Assembly: GCF_024169925.1 (NCBI RefSeq)
Contig: NZ_JALJXF010000001.1
Span: forward strand, 2,610,001-2,674,000
From: Methylorubrum extorquens
GTDB lineage: Bacteria > Pseudomonadota > Alphaproteobacteria > Rhizobiales > Beijerinckiaceae
Reading direction: 5' to 3'
Length of the DNA: 64,000 nucleotides
Shown: piece by piece, positions 46,912 through 54,256 of the stretch
Position numbering within the stretch: the stretch's first letter is position 1
How the letters are laid out: each line of letters opens with the position of its first letter
Notes under the pieces: model-generated
The model's database searches: none
What the model was told of the DNA's origin: nothing
What the model saw: only the letters and a program-made list of their open reading frames with translations
Made by a program: the position numbers and the translations under genes

Positions 46912-48681
46912 TCAGGCGGGCGCCTTTTTCGTCAGGATCCAATCTTCGACCACGATGGCGTCGAGCCCGGTGGTGTAGAACATCAGGATCGCGTCCTCCG
47001 CCGTGTGGAGGATCGGCTTGCCCATCACGTTGAAGCTGGTGTTGAGCAGGATCGGCACGCCGGTCAGATCCGCGAACGCTTCGATCAAGGTCGCGTAGGC
47101 CGGGTTGCGCTCGCGGGTGACACTCTGCAGCCGGCCGGTGCCGTCGGCGTGGACCACCGCCGGCACCCCATCCCGCACCGCCTCGCGCCACACCAGCGTG
47201 CGCTCCATGTAGGGGCTGTCGGCGTAGTCTTCGAACCAATCGGGCCCCGCCTCGGCCAGGATCGAGGGCGCGAACGGGCGGAACGCCTCGCGGTACTTCA
47301 CCTTGGCGTTGAGCGATGCCTTGGCATGGGCCGGGCGCGGGTCGGCGAGGATCGAGCGGTTGCCGAGCGAACGCGGTCCGAACTCCGCCCGGCCCTGCAC
47401 CCAGCCGACGAGCCCGCCCTCGGCCAGGATCTTGGCCGCCTCCCGTGTCACGCCCGCGTGGCCGAGGCGACGGGCGCGGGGCTCCCACTCGGCCATGCGC
47501 TCCAGCGGCTCGGTCGAAACGGTCGAGCCGAGATAAGGCGTGAGCGGGCGCGTCTCGCGCTTCGGCCCCTTCCAGTCGGGATCGTCCTCGGCCAGCGCCA
47601 GCCACGCGGCGCCGATGGCGTTGCCGTCGTCGGCCGGGGCCGAGGGGACGTGCAGACGCCGGAAGCCCGAGCGCCCGAGCACCCGGCCGTTGTAGGACGA
47701 GTTGAGCCCGCAACCGCCGGCGATGACAAGATTCTCGGATGGCGCCAGCCGCCACGCCTCGGCCACCAGCACGTCCATGAGTTCGGAGAAGATGTCCTGG
47801 CCGCAGCGGGCGAGGTCGGCCCAACCCTGCTCGCCGACGTTGGCCGGGCGCCGCGCAAGGACCTCGGCGGCGACCGCTTGCACGGTGGCCTCGTTGGCAA
47901 ATTTCAGGCGGCCCTCTTCGACCGCGTAGAGGCGACGCAGCAGCGCCATCAGGTCGGGGTCGGTCCGTCCATAGGGCGCCAGCCCCATGATCTTCCATTC
48001 CTCGCCCTTGATCTGGTCGAAACCGGCAAGATCCGTAACGAGCCCGTAGAGGAAGCCGACCGAGCCGCGCCCGCGCTGGCGCCGCACCTCCTCGATCCGG
48101 CCGTCCTTCAGGCGGTAGATTGCCGCCGCGCCGGTCTCGCCCATGCCATCGACGATGAGCGCGGTCGCCTCCTCGAACGGGCCGCTCCAAAGGGCGTAGG
48201 CGGCATGCGCCAGATGGTGGGCGTAGCGCCGCCGCCCGGCGATGGTCGCCCGCGGCTTGCCGCTGAGCCCGCGGGTTTCGTTGTCGAGCGCCAGCACCGT
48301 GCCGTTGCCGGCCCGCGCCTGCATGGCGTGGAGATCGGCGATGAAGACGCGCTCGGCCCGCTCAGGCACGAAGGAGCGGTTGAGGGTGGAGGGGTGCTCG
48401 GCCAGCGCCGGCAGCTCGAAGGCGCCGGACGCCGCCTGCCCTTTGAGAAACTCCGAGAACTGCTCGCCCCAGGAGGTGGCGATGACGAGGTCCGTCCCCT
48501 CGGGCACGTGCCGCTTCAGCAGGCCCGCCATGCGGGTGCCGGGATCGGGCTCGCAGTTCGGGGCGCGCTTGTATTGCAGGTAGCGCTCGGCGGCCTCGGC
48601 GAACAGCACGGTCCCGTCCGGCCCGACGAGGGCGAGCGCCGGATCGTGGAAGGTCGTGGCGAGGCCGAGATAGGTGCGCAT
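46912..48681 (-). CDS. Carbamoyltransferase (NodU/CmcH family)
   Basis: A 589-aa enzyme transferring a carbamoyl group from carbamoyl phosphate to a hydroxyl. The N-terminal ASKHA-type domain has YLGLATTFHDPALALV, RRYAHHLAHAAYALW (metal-binding His) and IVDGMGETGAAAIY; VIAGGCGLNSSYNGR is the nucleotide-binding loop. The C-terminal domain has WVQGRAEFGPRSLGNRSILADP and KYREAFRPFAPSIL, then ILLNTSFNVMGKPI. No glycan, antibiotic or Nod cluster surrounds it, so the acceptor is unknown. Confidence 0.92.
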   Translation of the reverse strand: MRTYLGLATTFHDPALALVGPDGTVLFAEAAERYLQYKRAPNCEPDPGTRMAGLLKRHVPEGTDLVIATSWGEQFSEFLKGQAASGAFELPALAEHPSTLNRSFVPERAERVFIADLHAMQARAGNGTVLALDNETRGLSGKPRATIAGRRRYAHHLAHAAYALWSGPFEEATALIVDGMGETGAAAIYRLKDGRIEEVRRQRGRGSVGFLYGLVTDLAGFDQIKGEEWKIMGLAPYGRTDPDLMALLRRLYAVEEGRLKFANEATVQAVAAEVLARRPANVGEQGWADLARCGQDIFSELMDVLVAEAWRLAPSENLVIAGGCGLNSSYNGRVLGRSGFRRLHVPSAPADDGNAIGAAWLALAEDDPDWKGPKRETRPLTPYLGSTVSTEPLERMAEWEPRARRLGHAGVTREAAKILAEGGLVGWVQGRAEFGPRSLGNRSILADPRPAHAKASLNAKVKYREAFRPFAPSILAEAGPDWFEDYADSPYMERTLVWREAVRDGVPAVVHADGTGRLQSVTRERNPAYATLIEAFADLTGVPILLNTSFNVMGKPILHTAEDAILMFYTTGLDAIVVEDWILTKKAPA

Positions 48682-48758
48682 GCTGCCGGGCTACACGCCG
48701 GCACGCGAGGCGACAACCGCGTTGCGGTGCTCCGGTTGCCATGCGAGACGGGCCGCCG

Positions 48759-49445
48759 ATGACGGACGCCTTCCCCGCCTCGCCTCCCCTCGCCCTCGTG
48801 ATCTTCGACTGCGACGGCGTGCTGATCGACAGCGAGCCGATCAGTCTCGCGACCCTGACGCGCGGGCTCAACGGGATCGGGCTCGCCATCGGCCTCGACA
48901 GCGTGCGCAAGCGGTTTGCCGGCACGTCCATGACCTCGATCATGGAGCGCGTCGCCCGAGAGGACGGGATCACGGCCCCGGACGGCTTCGTCGAGCGGGT
49001 GAAGGCGGAGACGCTTACAGCCTTCGAGGCGGAGCTAGCTGCCATGGCCGGCATCGCGGATGCCGTGGGCGGCCTCCGGCTACCGTTCTGCGTCGCCTCC
49101 AGCAGCGACCCCGTGCGGCTGCGCCGCTCGCTCTCGCTCACCGGCCTGCTGCCGCTGTTCGAGGGGCGCGTCTTCTCCTCCGCGCAGGTGGCGCGCGGAA
49201 AACCGTTCCCGGACCTGTTCCTGTTCGCGGCGGAGCGGATGGGCATCGCGCCGGAAAACTGCCTCGTGATCGAGGACAGTGTGCCGGGTGTGCAGGCGGC
49301 CTGCGCTGCGGGAATGCGCGTCGTCGGCTTCACCGGCGGTGGGCATTGGGGCCACGACCGGGCCGGGCGGGATCTCCTCGATGCCGGGGCCGCCGCGGTG
49401 TTCTCGGCGCATGCCGATCTCGGGCGCATCGTCGCCGGGGCATGA
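48759..49445 (+). CDS. HAD-family phosphatase (phosphoglycolate phosphatase/beta-phosphoglucomutase-like)
   Basis: A 228-aa HAD subfamily IA enzyme. Motif I is VIFDCDGVLIDSEPIS, motif II is CVASSSDPVRLRRSL, motif III Lys is in VARGKPFPDLFLFAA, and motif IV is VIEDSVPGVQAACAAGM. The helical cap between motifs I and II fits. The ATG at 48759 is chosen; 48741 is an alternative. It diverges from the carbamoyltransferase gene. The exact phosphate ester is unknown. Confidence 0.88.
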   Translation: MTDAFPASPPLALVIFDCDGVLIDSEPISLATLTRGLNGIGLAIGLDSVRKRFAGTSMTSIMERVAREDGITAPDGFVERVKAETLTAFEAELAAMAGIADAVGGLRLPFCVASSSDPVRLRRSLSLTGLLPLFEGRVFSSAQVARGKPFPDLFLFAAERMGIAPENCLVIEDSVPGVQAACAAGMRVVGFTGGGHWGHDRAGRDLLDAGAAAVFSAHADLGRIVAGA

Positions 49446-49886
49446 GACCAGCTTCGGCCCAGGGTTTGCTTGGCTCGGCCTAAGCCCTTGCCCGACAGGC
49501 GAGACGCGCCGCGGAACGCTCGAATCGCGGCGCGATCTTTCCCTGTCAAGCTGAACTTCGAAAGAACATTCCGTTGACGGTCGGGGTTAGACACCTCATC
49601 TTTAGGACGTGCGAACGACTTCGCGCCGCGGTGATTTGTAGTGGCAAGCTTGCGCCGCGTTATCAAACGCTAATGCATCACGACGCATTTGCGCCGTGGT
49701 CCTCGCGAGAGAGGAGGACTGGCCTTGAATAGCCTCTTTATTTGGAAGAATTCGAGACTTACCGGCGGATGGAGCGGCCGGGCGTGGGGGTGTTGTCGGC
49801 AGACAGTCACATCCGTGGGCTAGGGCAGCGCCCACGAACGCCTTGCCGATAACCGGCCGACGAAGGCCGCAGGAGTTCACCCCGTC
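49446..49886. other. Intergenic region upstream of small conserved protein
   Basis: 441 bases with no credible gene on either strand. The part 49550-49760 is noticeably poorer in GC than the surroundings. GGAGG at 49711-49715 is not followed by a usable start. A promoter for the small gene at 49887 is expected here. No tRNA or dispersed repeat recognised. Confidence 0.45.
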
Positions 49887-50141
49887 ATGACCCGTGTCCA
49901 GACCGCTTACCTCGACGATGACGCGCTCGACCTTTCCGTCGCGGACGCGACCCCCGCCCGCGTGATCGAGATCGGCGACATCACCGCCGGCATCGCCGTG
50001 CCCGAGCGTGGTGGTGTCCGCTTCTTCTCGTCCGAGCGCCGCTTCGATGGGCTCGACGGCACGCTGTTCCGCACCGTGGAGCAAGCGGCCCGCGCGGCGC
50101 GCGAGAAAGGCCGCCAGCCGCGCCTGCGCGCGGTGGTGTGA
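49887..50141 (+). CDS. Small conserved hypothetical protein
   Basis: An 84-aa protein with an N-terminal acidic part (TAYLDDDALDLSVADATPARVIEI), a central IPERGGVRFFSSER-like segment and a basic C-terminus. No known motif. A GGAG site precedes the ATG and a terminator hairpin follows, which together support a real gene. Confidence 0.6.
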   Translation: MTRVQTAYLDDDALDLSVADATPARVIEIGDITAGIAVPERGGVRFFSSERRFDGLDGTLFRTVEQAARAAREKGRQPRLRAVV

Positions 50142-50168
50142 CCTTCCGCGACAATCCGTGTGCAAGAC

Positions 50169-50205
50169 AGCCGGCGGCGCCGATTCGGGCCGCCGGCTTG
50201 TTTTT
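50169..50205 (+). terminator. Rho-independent terminator
   Basis: AGCCGGCGGC (50169-50178) pairs with GCCGCCGGCT (50189-50198) around a ten-base loop and is followed by TGTTTTTG. It ends the transcript of the small gene at 49887-50141. Confidence 0.85.
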
Positions 50206-50221
50206 GCGGCGTTCGTTTCTC

Positions 50222-50315
50222 ACCAAATCCGGCGGATCCCTTCGGGAAGGCGGATCTGGACCTCGTTCAAGCGCCGCGCGGGCTTTCTGATACGGTCCCC
50301 GCTTGGATCAAGCGG
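50222..50315 (-). repeat. Dispersed two-module repeat, copy C, first part
   Basis: Reverse orientation: module 2 ACCAAATCCG...CGGATCTGG at 50222-50260, the spacer GCGCCGCGCGGGCTTTCTGA, and the first arm plus loop of module 1, GATACGGTCCCCGCTTGGATCAAGCGG, ending at 50315. The rest of module 1 is found at 51483-51496, on the far side of the inserted element. Confidence 0.85.
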
Positions 50316-50330
50316 CGACTGTATTGCGGG

Positions 50331-51281
50331 TCAAGCCATGAGGTTGCTTTCAGCGAAGGTTTTGTCGTCCTTGAGGAGGGCGTTGGCGAGGACGACGAGG
50401 CGTCGGCCGGTGGCGACGATGGCGACCTTGGCGGGTTTGCCCGCGTCTCGCATGGCCCGGTAAGGGAGCTTGAAGGTCGGGCAGGTTCGGGCCGCGACCA
50501 TGCCGGCCATGTAGAACGCGGTTCGCAGACACGGTCGACCGCCCGCGATGGCGTGGCGTCCGGGATGTCCGCCGCTCTGGGTCGGGTGGGGCGCCATGCC
50601 GGCCAGACTCGCCGCGGCCTTGCGGTCGAGGGCTCCGAGTTCGGGCATGTCGGTGATCAACACGGTGGCGATGCGCCGGGCGATGCCCGGGATCGAGGTG
50701 AGGATCACGCGCCTGCGGGCGAGGGCCGGATCGGCGCTGATGCGCTGGTCGAGTTCCGCCTCAATGGCCGCGCAGGCGCCCTCCAGGGTCTTGATCACCG
50801 TCCGGTGACTGTCGGCCACCAGGGGATCGAGGGCCTGGGCGAGACGCGTCTTCTCCATGGCGATCAGCTCGGTGATCTGGCGCCGACGGGTCGAGAGCGC
50901 CTTGAGCCGGACCTGATCGAGCGCGGGCGCGGGGTGCAGGTGCTCGGGCATGCGCTGAGCAAAGCGCGCGATGAGGGCTGCGTCCAGCCGGTCGGTCTTG
51001 GCGATCTGTCCTTCAGCCGTGCGGAAGGCCCGGACCCGGCGCGGATCGACCAGGGCGACCGCAAAGCCAGCCTCGGCCAGGGCGACCGTGACGGGATGGG
51101 CATAGGGACCGATCGCCTCCAGGGCGACGCGCAGGACGCCGCGCGGGCGCAGGGCGGCGATCAGGCGTTCGATGCCGGCCGGGGTGTTGTCACACCGGAG
51201 CGGCTTGGCGGCGGGATGGAACCCGAGGTCGAGGAAGTGCTTGCCGACATCGATGCCGGCCACCGGTACGAGGCTGAGCAT
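50331..51281 (-). CDS. IS110-family transposase (DEDD type)
   Basis: A 316-aa recombinase. The RuvC-like DEDD domain shows GIDVGKHFLDLGF (Asp), LRVALEAIGPYAHPV (Glu) and the paired Asp in AKTDRLDAALIARFA. A coiled linker (residues ~110-185) leads to the Transposase_20 domain with LTSIPGIARRIATVLI and ASLAGMAPHPTQSGGHPG, the Ser region thought to attack DNA, then GGRPCLRTAFYMAGMVA. The ATG at 51281 follows AGGA. The gene appears intact, so the element may still be active. Confidence 0.93.
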   Translation of the reverse strand: MLSLVPVAGIDVGKHFLDLGFHPAAKPLRCDNTPAGIERLIAALRPRGVLRVALEAIGPYAHPVTVALAEAGFAVALVDPRRVRAFRTAEGQIAKTDRLDAALIARFAQRMPEHLHPAPALDQVRLKALSTRRRQITELIAMEKTRLAQALDPLVADSHRTVIKTLEGACAAIEAELDQRISADPALARRRVILTSIPGIARRIATVLITDMPELGALDRKAAASLAGMAPHPTQSGGHPGRHAIAGGRPCLRTAFYMAGMVAARTCPTFKLPYRAMRDAGKPAKVAIVATGRRLVVLANALLKDDKTFAESNLMA

Positions 51282-51484
51282 GGCGGATCCTGTCCTGTAC
51301 GCGGGTGCCCGCCGCAGCGGGACCCAACCGATTGTTCGGAATACGCAAGACAGGGCGTCCGGGATCGTGCCGTTTGACGGTCGCGCCACGACGGCAAAGC
51401 CGGTGTCATCGTCACGGACCCGGAAACCGTCAGATCGCCAGACGCCCAGGCCGTATCAAAGCACGGCCAGCCCTCAGGTACAGG
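51282..51484 (-). ncRNA. Putative bridge RNA region of the IS110 element
   Basis: The ~200-nt non-coding left end precedes the transposase on the same strand, the position of the bridge RNA in IS621-like elements. A stem-loop GGCCGT/ACGGCC lies at 51449-51468, possibly the 5' stem-loop. GGAAACCGT at 51422-51430 repeats exactly the target flank at 51483-51491, and sits between short arms ACGG and CCGT, as a target-guide loop would. This is inferred by analogy; no covariance model was applied. Confidence 0.5.
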
Positions 51485-51496
51485 AAACCGTATCAG
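51483..51496 (-). repeat. Dispersed repeat, copy C, second part
   Basis: GGAAACCGTATCAG is the missing arm of the module 1 palindrome interrupted at 50315. Its TCA (51493-51495) is the stop codon of the LOV kinase gene on the minus strand. Confidence 0.85.
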
Positions 51497-52557
51497 GCCC
51501 CGATACGCTCGGCCGGGAAGCGGAGTTCGACGGCGGTGCCCGCCGGATCGCGCGGCCGGACGCGGATCGCACCGCCGATCTGCCGGCTCAGAACATCGAT
51601 CAGCGTCGCCTCGAAGCTGCCGTCGCCCGCCGCGCTCAGACCGATTCCGTCATCCTCCACGGTCACCGTGACATCCGTCCCATCGCGGGTGATGCGGACG
51701 GTGAGCCGTCCGGCCCGGGCCGGGAACGCGTGCCGGACGGCGTTGGAGACAACCTCGTTGACGATGAGCGCGAGCGGTCCCGCCACCTCGGGCCGGACGC
51801 GAAGCGGTGCGAGATCGAGCGCAAGCGCGATGTCGCGTCGGCCCGAGGCCTCTACCACGATCTCGGCGATCTCGCGGACAAGATCGGAAAGATCGTGGCC
51901 CGCGCTCTCCTCCGCCGGGGCGGATTGGCGATAGAGCGTGGCCAGGGCATCGATGCGCCCGATCGCCTCGCCGAGCGCCGCGCGAACCGCCGGCTCGGCG
52001 CTGTTGCTGCTCTGAAGCGTCAGCATGGCCGAGATCATCTGGAGATCGTTGCGGGCGCGATGTCCGATCTCGCGCAGCAGCAGGGCGTTCGCGTCGCGGG
52101 CGGTCCGCGTCCGGTCGCGCTCGGCGGCGAGCGCGTGGCGCTCGCTCACGTCGAACTGCGAGGCGAAGTAGAACAGGAGGGTGCCGTCCTCGTCGTGGAC
52201 GGGGCTGATGTACAGCGCGTTGTGGAAGGTCGAACCGTCCTTGCGATAGTTCAGGAGTTCTTCGTTCACGTCCTGCTCGGCATCGACCGCCGCACGGATC
52301 CGCGCCACCGCGTCGAGATCGGTGCCGGGCCCCTGCAGGAAGCGGCAATTACGGCCCGTCACTTCCAGCCGCGTGTACCCGGTGAGCCGCAGGAACGCGT
52401 CGTTGGTGTAGATGATCGGATTGTCGAGCTGGCGCGGATCCGTGATGATCATCGCCATCCGCGTGGCCCGCACGGCCGCCGCGAAGGGATCGCCCTTGCC
52501 GGAACGGGCGCTGGCCCGAACGCGCGCCGTCAGTTGCCAGTCGTCGCCGGGCTCCAT
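51493..52557 (-). CDS. LOV-domain (blue-light) histidine kinase
   Basis: A 354-aa soluble photoreceptor kinase. A PAS/LOV domain at residues ~25-140 includes YTNDAFLRLTGY and the flavin motif GRNCRFLQG, whose Cys71 would form the light-induced adduct with FMN. ELLNYRKDGSTFHNALYISPV also matches LOV proteins. The kinase part is HisKA_2/HWE-like: REIGHRARNDLQMISAML (His166) and VNEVVSNAVRHAFP (N-box), with DDGIGL. The stop codon lies in the repeat next to the IS110 element. No response regulator gene is adjacent. Confidence 0.93.
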   Translation of the reverse strand: MEPGDDWQLTARVRASARSGKGDPFAAAVRATRMAMIITDPRQLDNPIIYTNDAFLRLTGYTRLEVTGRNCRFLQGPGTDLDAVARIRAAVDAEQDVNEELLNYRKDGSTFHNALYISPVHDEDGTLLFYFASQFDVSERHALAAERDRTRTARDANALLLREIGHRARNDLQMISAMLTLQSSNSAEPAVRAALGEAIGRIDALATLYRQSAPAEESAGHDLSDLVREIAEIVVEASGRRDIALALDLAPLRVRPEVAGPLALIVNEVVSNAVRHAFPARAGRLTVRITRDGTDVTVTVEDDGIGLSAAGDGSFEATLIDVLSRQIGGAIRVRPRDPAGTAVELRFPAERIGA

Positions 52558-52732
52558 CTGTTCCCGATCGCTCCTCAGGCGCGAATGGCGCGGCCGGAGC
52601 CGCCGAGGGCGCGGCCTCACCTGACCCTGTCGCCAAAGCAGACGGCGATGACCATATCAAGCGAAATCGAGCGGGACGCACACCGGTGCTCCGGCCGTGC
52701 GCCACGCTCCGCCATCATCAGAGGACACAGCG

Positions 52733-53392
52733 ATGCTTCTGTTCCGCAAGCGGCCCGAGATGCCGGGCCCGTCCGAAGTGCTTCCCGGCCGGCCTCATCC
52801 CCTGCCGACCGCCGAGCGTCATTTCGTCAACGGCCATCCCCTGAAGGGGCCCTATCCGGAGGGCGTCGAGACGATCGTGCTCGGGCTCGGCTGCTTCTGG
52901 GGCGCCGAGCGCAAGTTCTGGGAACTGCCCCAGGGCATCCATGTCACCGCCGTGGGCTATGCCGGGGGCACCACACCCAACCCGACCTACGAGGAGGTCT
53001 GCTCCGGGCTCACGGGACACAACGAGGTCGTCCTGGTTGCCTACGACACCGCCGTGCTGACGCTGGAGGCCGTGCTCAAGACCTTCTTCGAGAGCCACAA
53101 CCCGACGCAAGGGTACCGCCAGGGCAACGATGTCGGCACCCAGTACCGCTCCGGCATCTACACAGGCAGCGAGGCCCAGGCCGCGACGGCCCGGTCGGTT
53201 CGCGACGCCTATGCGCAGGCGCTCGACGCACGGGGCTACGGGCCGATCACGACGGAGATCGTCCCGCTCGAGACCTTCTATTTCGCGGAAGAGTACCACC
53301 AGCAATATCTCGCCAAGAATCCCGGCGGCTATTGCGGGCTCGGCGGCACCGGCGTGTCCTGCCCCGTCGGGGTCGGCCTCGCGGCGGAGTGA
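52733..53392 (+). CDS. msrA: Peptide-methionine (S)-S-oxide reductase
   Basis: A 219-aa MsrA that repairs oxidised methionine. The catalytic Cys54 is in [12 protein letters not shown]. Other blocks are [19 protein letters not shown] and [23 protein letters not shown]-terminal pair of Cys ([14 protein letters not shown]) probably regenerates the active site. A Met 12 codons upstream is less likely. Its TGA is the first base triplet of a palindromic repeat. Confidence 0.95.
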   Translation: MLLFRKRPEMPGPSEVLPGRPHPLPTAERHFVNGHPLKGPYPEGVETIVLGLGCFWGAERKFWELPQGIHVTAVGYAGGTTPNPTYEEVCSGLTGHNEVVLVAYDTAVLTLEAVLKTFFESHNPTQGYRQGNDVGTQYRSGIYTGSEAQAATARSVRDAYAQALDARGYGPITTEIVPLETFYFAEEYHQQYLAKNPGGYCGLGGTGVSCPVGVGLAAE

Positions 53393-53430
53393 TACGGTTT
53401 TCGCTCGGTCAAAGCGGGAAGTGGTATCAG
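53390..53430. repeat. Dispersed repeat, module 1 only, imperfect (copy E)
   Basis: TGATACGGTTTTCGCT (53390-53405) opposes AGCGGGAAGTGGTATCA (53413-53429). It lies exactly between two converging genes and supplies both stop codons: TGA at 53390-53392 for msrA and TCA at 53427-53429 for the antitoxin gene. Confidence 0.75.
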
Positions 53431-53870
53431 GCGGCTGCCGAAGACTTGCTCTTGGTACGCTTACTCTCGGTGCGCTGGCGACGCGGAGCCCCTTCCAAAC
53501 CGATTGGGTAAGGCTTGGCCAACGCGGCAATCGGGATCTTCCAAGCCTCGCTGACGACCCGGATCTGATCCAGCGTCATCCCGCGCTTGCGGCCGAGGAT
53601 TTCCGATGCCCGCGACCGTGAGCCGAGCAGTTCAGCCAAGTCCGCTTGGCTGCGACCCAGATGCTCGATCGCGTATTGCAGAAGCTCGATCGGATCGCTC
53701 TCCGGGATCGGGTAATGCCGGTTTTCGTAGGCTTCGATCAGCGTCGTCAGCACGTCGAAGCGCTCCGCCTCCGGCGTGCCGAACGCGGGCTCCCGCGCGA
53801 AGTACGGTTCGATCTCTCCGAGAGCCCAAGTCAGATCGTCGTCGTTCCGGATGGCCCTGACATCCATCAT
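53427..53870 (-). CDS. higA: HigA-type antitoxin
   Basis: A 147-aa antitoxin and autorepressor. The N-terminal part (residues ~5-60) is the acidic segment of HigA proteins. The HTH_XRE domain follows: LQYAIEHLGRSQADLAELL, SRSRASEILGRKRGMTLDQI. A basic tail of about 20 residues ends KSKSSAAA. The ATG overlaps the toxin stop as ATGA (53867-53870). It should bind and neutralise the upstream HigB and repress the operon. Confidence 0.88.
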   Translation of the reverse strand: MMDVRAIRNDDDLTWALGEIEPYFAREPAFGTPEAERFDVLTTLIEAYENRHYPIPESDPIELLQYAIEHLGRSQADLAELLGSRSRASEILGRKRGMTLDQIRVVSEAWKIPIAALAKPYPIGLEGAPRRQRTESKRTKSKSSAAA

Positions 53871-54166
53871 CCTACCGTCTCCGGATCAATCCGATCGTAC
53901 TCAGCGTGGGTGCCGACGAATTTGATGAGCACTCGCCGATACCGATAGGACACATGTACGATCAGGCGAAATTCATTGCGGCGAATGTCGAAGATGATGC
54001 GATTGTCGCCGACGAAGTCCACGCCCTTGCCGAACGCGGCCTTGATGTCCTCGGGGCCGGACCAGTCCGCGGTGCTGACCTTCGTGTACCAGTCGGACAA
54101 ACCGCTCCGCGATCGCGGATGCGCCTCCCAGAAGGTGCGGAGCGTTCGTTTGGCGACGATCTGCAT
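53867..54166 (-). CDS. higB: HigB-type mRNA interferase toxin
   Basis: A 99-aa RelE-superfamily RNase expected to cut mRNA on the ribosome. KRTLRTFWEAHPRSRSGLSDWY, DFVGDNRIIFDI, FRLIVHVSYRYRRVLIKFVGTHAEYDRI match HigB of the toxin-first type. The ATG at 54166 (MQIVAKRT) is preferred to 54181. It precedes higA with a four-base overlap, the usual higBA order. Confidence 0.9.
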   Translation of the reverse strand: MQIVAKRTLRTFWEAHPRSRSGLSDWYTKVSTADWSGPEDIKAAFGKGVDFVGDNRIIFDIRRNEFRLIVHVSYRYRRVLIKFVGTHAEYDRIDPETVG

Positions 54167-54180
54167 GACAACGGCTAGCA

Positions 54181-54199
54181 TGTTCCATCATTGGGAACA
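54181..54199. promoter_or_regulatory. Candidate HigA operator
   Basis: TGTTCC (54181-54186) is inverted as GGAACA (54194-54199) with a seven-base spacer, 15 bases upstream of the higB start. Its position fits an operator for autoregulation; only the palindrome is seen. Confidence 0.5.
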
Positions 54200-54256
54200 A
54201 GCACCTCGTCAGGCCCCTGCTCTGCCAGATTCGTGCCTCACAGGGCGAACGTCGTC

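Larger units (their letters stand above)
50316..51484 (-). mobile_element. IS110-family insertion sequence inserted in the dispersed palindrome
   Basis: About 1.17 kb. The outer limits follow from joining the repeat halves: ...ATCAAGCGG at 50315 and GGAAACCGTATCAGG from 51483 rebuild module 1 as seen at 60950-60988. The element has no terminal inverted repeats that I can see and no target duplication beyond a possible two-base GG. It has one gene (minus strand), a very short right end (15 nt, 50316-50330) and a ~200-nt non-coding left end (51282-51484). These features fit the IS110 group rather than IS1111. Confidence 0.85.

Noticed and set aside
48362-49666. 434-codon minus-strand frame across the HAD phosphatase gene
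   Set aside because: It runs opposite a HAD gene with all four motifs, and its translation has no family features; its last part is an out-of-frame reading of the carbamoyltransferase gene.
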